Shown here piece after piece: positions 63,977 through 64,000 of a stretch of 64,000 nt of DNA; the stretch's first letter is position 1; every line of letters starts with the position of its first letter. A program made the position numbers and the translations under genes. The DNA comes from an uncultured Agromyces sp. (lineage in GTDB: Bacteria > Actinomycetota > Actinomycetes > Actinomycetales > Microbacteriaceae). The DNA lies in contig CAJXGN010000003.1 in assembly GCA_913053875.1 (NCBI GenBank), positions 62,001 through 126,000 of the forward strand. Direction: 5' to 3'. The notes under the pieces are model-generated. The model did not search any database. It was not told the origin of the DNA and worked only from the letters and a program-made list of their open reading frames with translations.

Positions 63977-64000
63977 GACCGGCCGGGGCCATACTCGACT

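Overview
The window looks like a chromosomal segment of a high-GC actinobacterium, most likely Microbacteriaceae (Agromyces-like; inferred, not searched). Evidence: lines I counted are 70-77% GC; the complete-looking menaquinone genes, Flp/Tad pilus, ECF42 sigma factor with a DGPF partner and DUF222/HNH protein are typical actinobacterial families; the words GGATGCC/GGCATCC recur through most genes; and many genes carry a TANNNT -10 box 6-7 nt before the start codon, as expected for leaderless mRNAs.

Layout. 1-4.04 kb: 3' part of a surface-anchored pullulanase, followed by palindromic repeats. 4.2-17.5 kb: menaquinone block (menC, menB, menE, menA, menD, menF, menG, a long-chain polyprenyl diphosphate synthase) with DUF4229, PLDc_N, SGNH hydrolase, DUF427 and a ferredoxin-NADP reductase between them. 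No menH or menI is seen. 17.6-28.6 kb: Flp/Tad pilus locus (prepilin peptidase, two Flp pilins, TadE, TadG, CpaB, CpaE, TadA, TadB, TadC), then a second CpaE-like ATPase and a second, degenerate prepilin-peptidase-like protein. The 18.4-26.1 kb part is lower in GC (58-60% in three counted lines) and looks acquired. 28.7-33 kb: alpha/beta hydrolase, an HTTM membrane protein with a small partner, YajQ, and an AbiEi/endonuclease-like gene sandwiched between copies of one palindromic repeat.

33-42.4 kb: alpha-galactoside operon on the minus strand (GH36 alpha-galactosidase, binding protein, two permeases, GH13 glucosidase), facing a ROK repressor gene across a promoter with a perfect inverted repeat. 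A LacI-type regulator follows. 42.6-47 kb: small membrane protein, PH-domain protein, tRNA-Tyr, inositol-phosphatase-family enzyme, large M23 cell-wall peptidase. 47.1-53.1 kb: alpha-glucosidase diverging from malEFG, with two LacI-type operators in between. Neither sugar transporter has an ATPase gene here. 53.2-57.3 kb: NUDIX, DUF222/HNH, ECF42 sigma and DGPF protein. 57.5-57.7 kb: tRNA-Thr and tRNA-Met. 57.7-64 kb: IclR regulator followed by a Rieske ferredoxin, a reductase, a Rieske oxygenase and a dimethylglycine-oxidase-like flavoprotein, best read as a glycine-betaine (or similar methylammonium) demethylation pathway.

The window is mainly metabolic and housekeeping. The least explained parts are the duplicated CpaE plus prepilin-peptidase module, the three families of intergenic palindromes, and the codon-context bias that produces GGATGCC. 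All calls come from reading motifs; no database search was possible.
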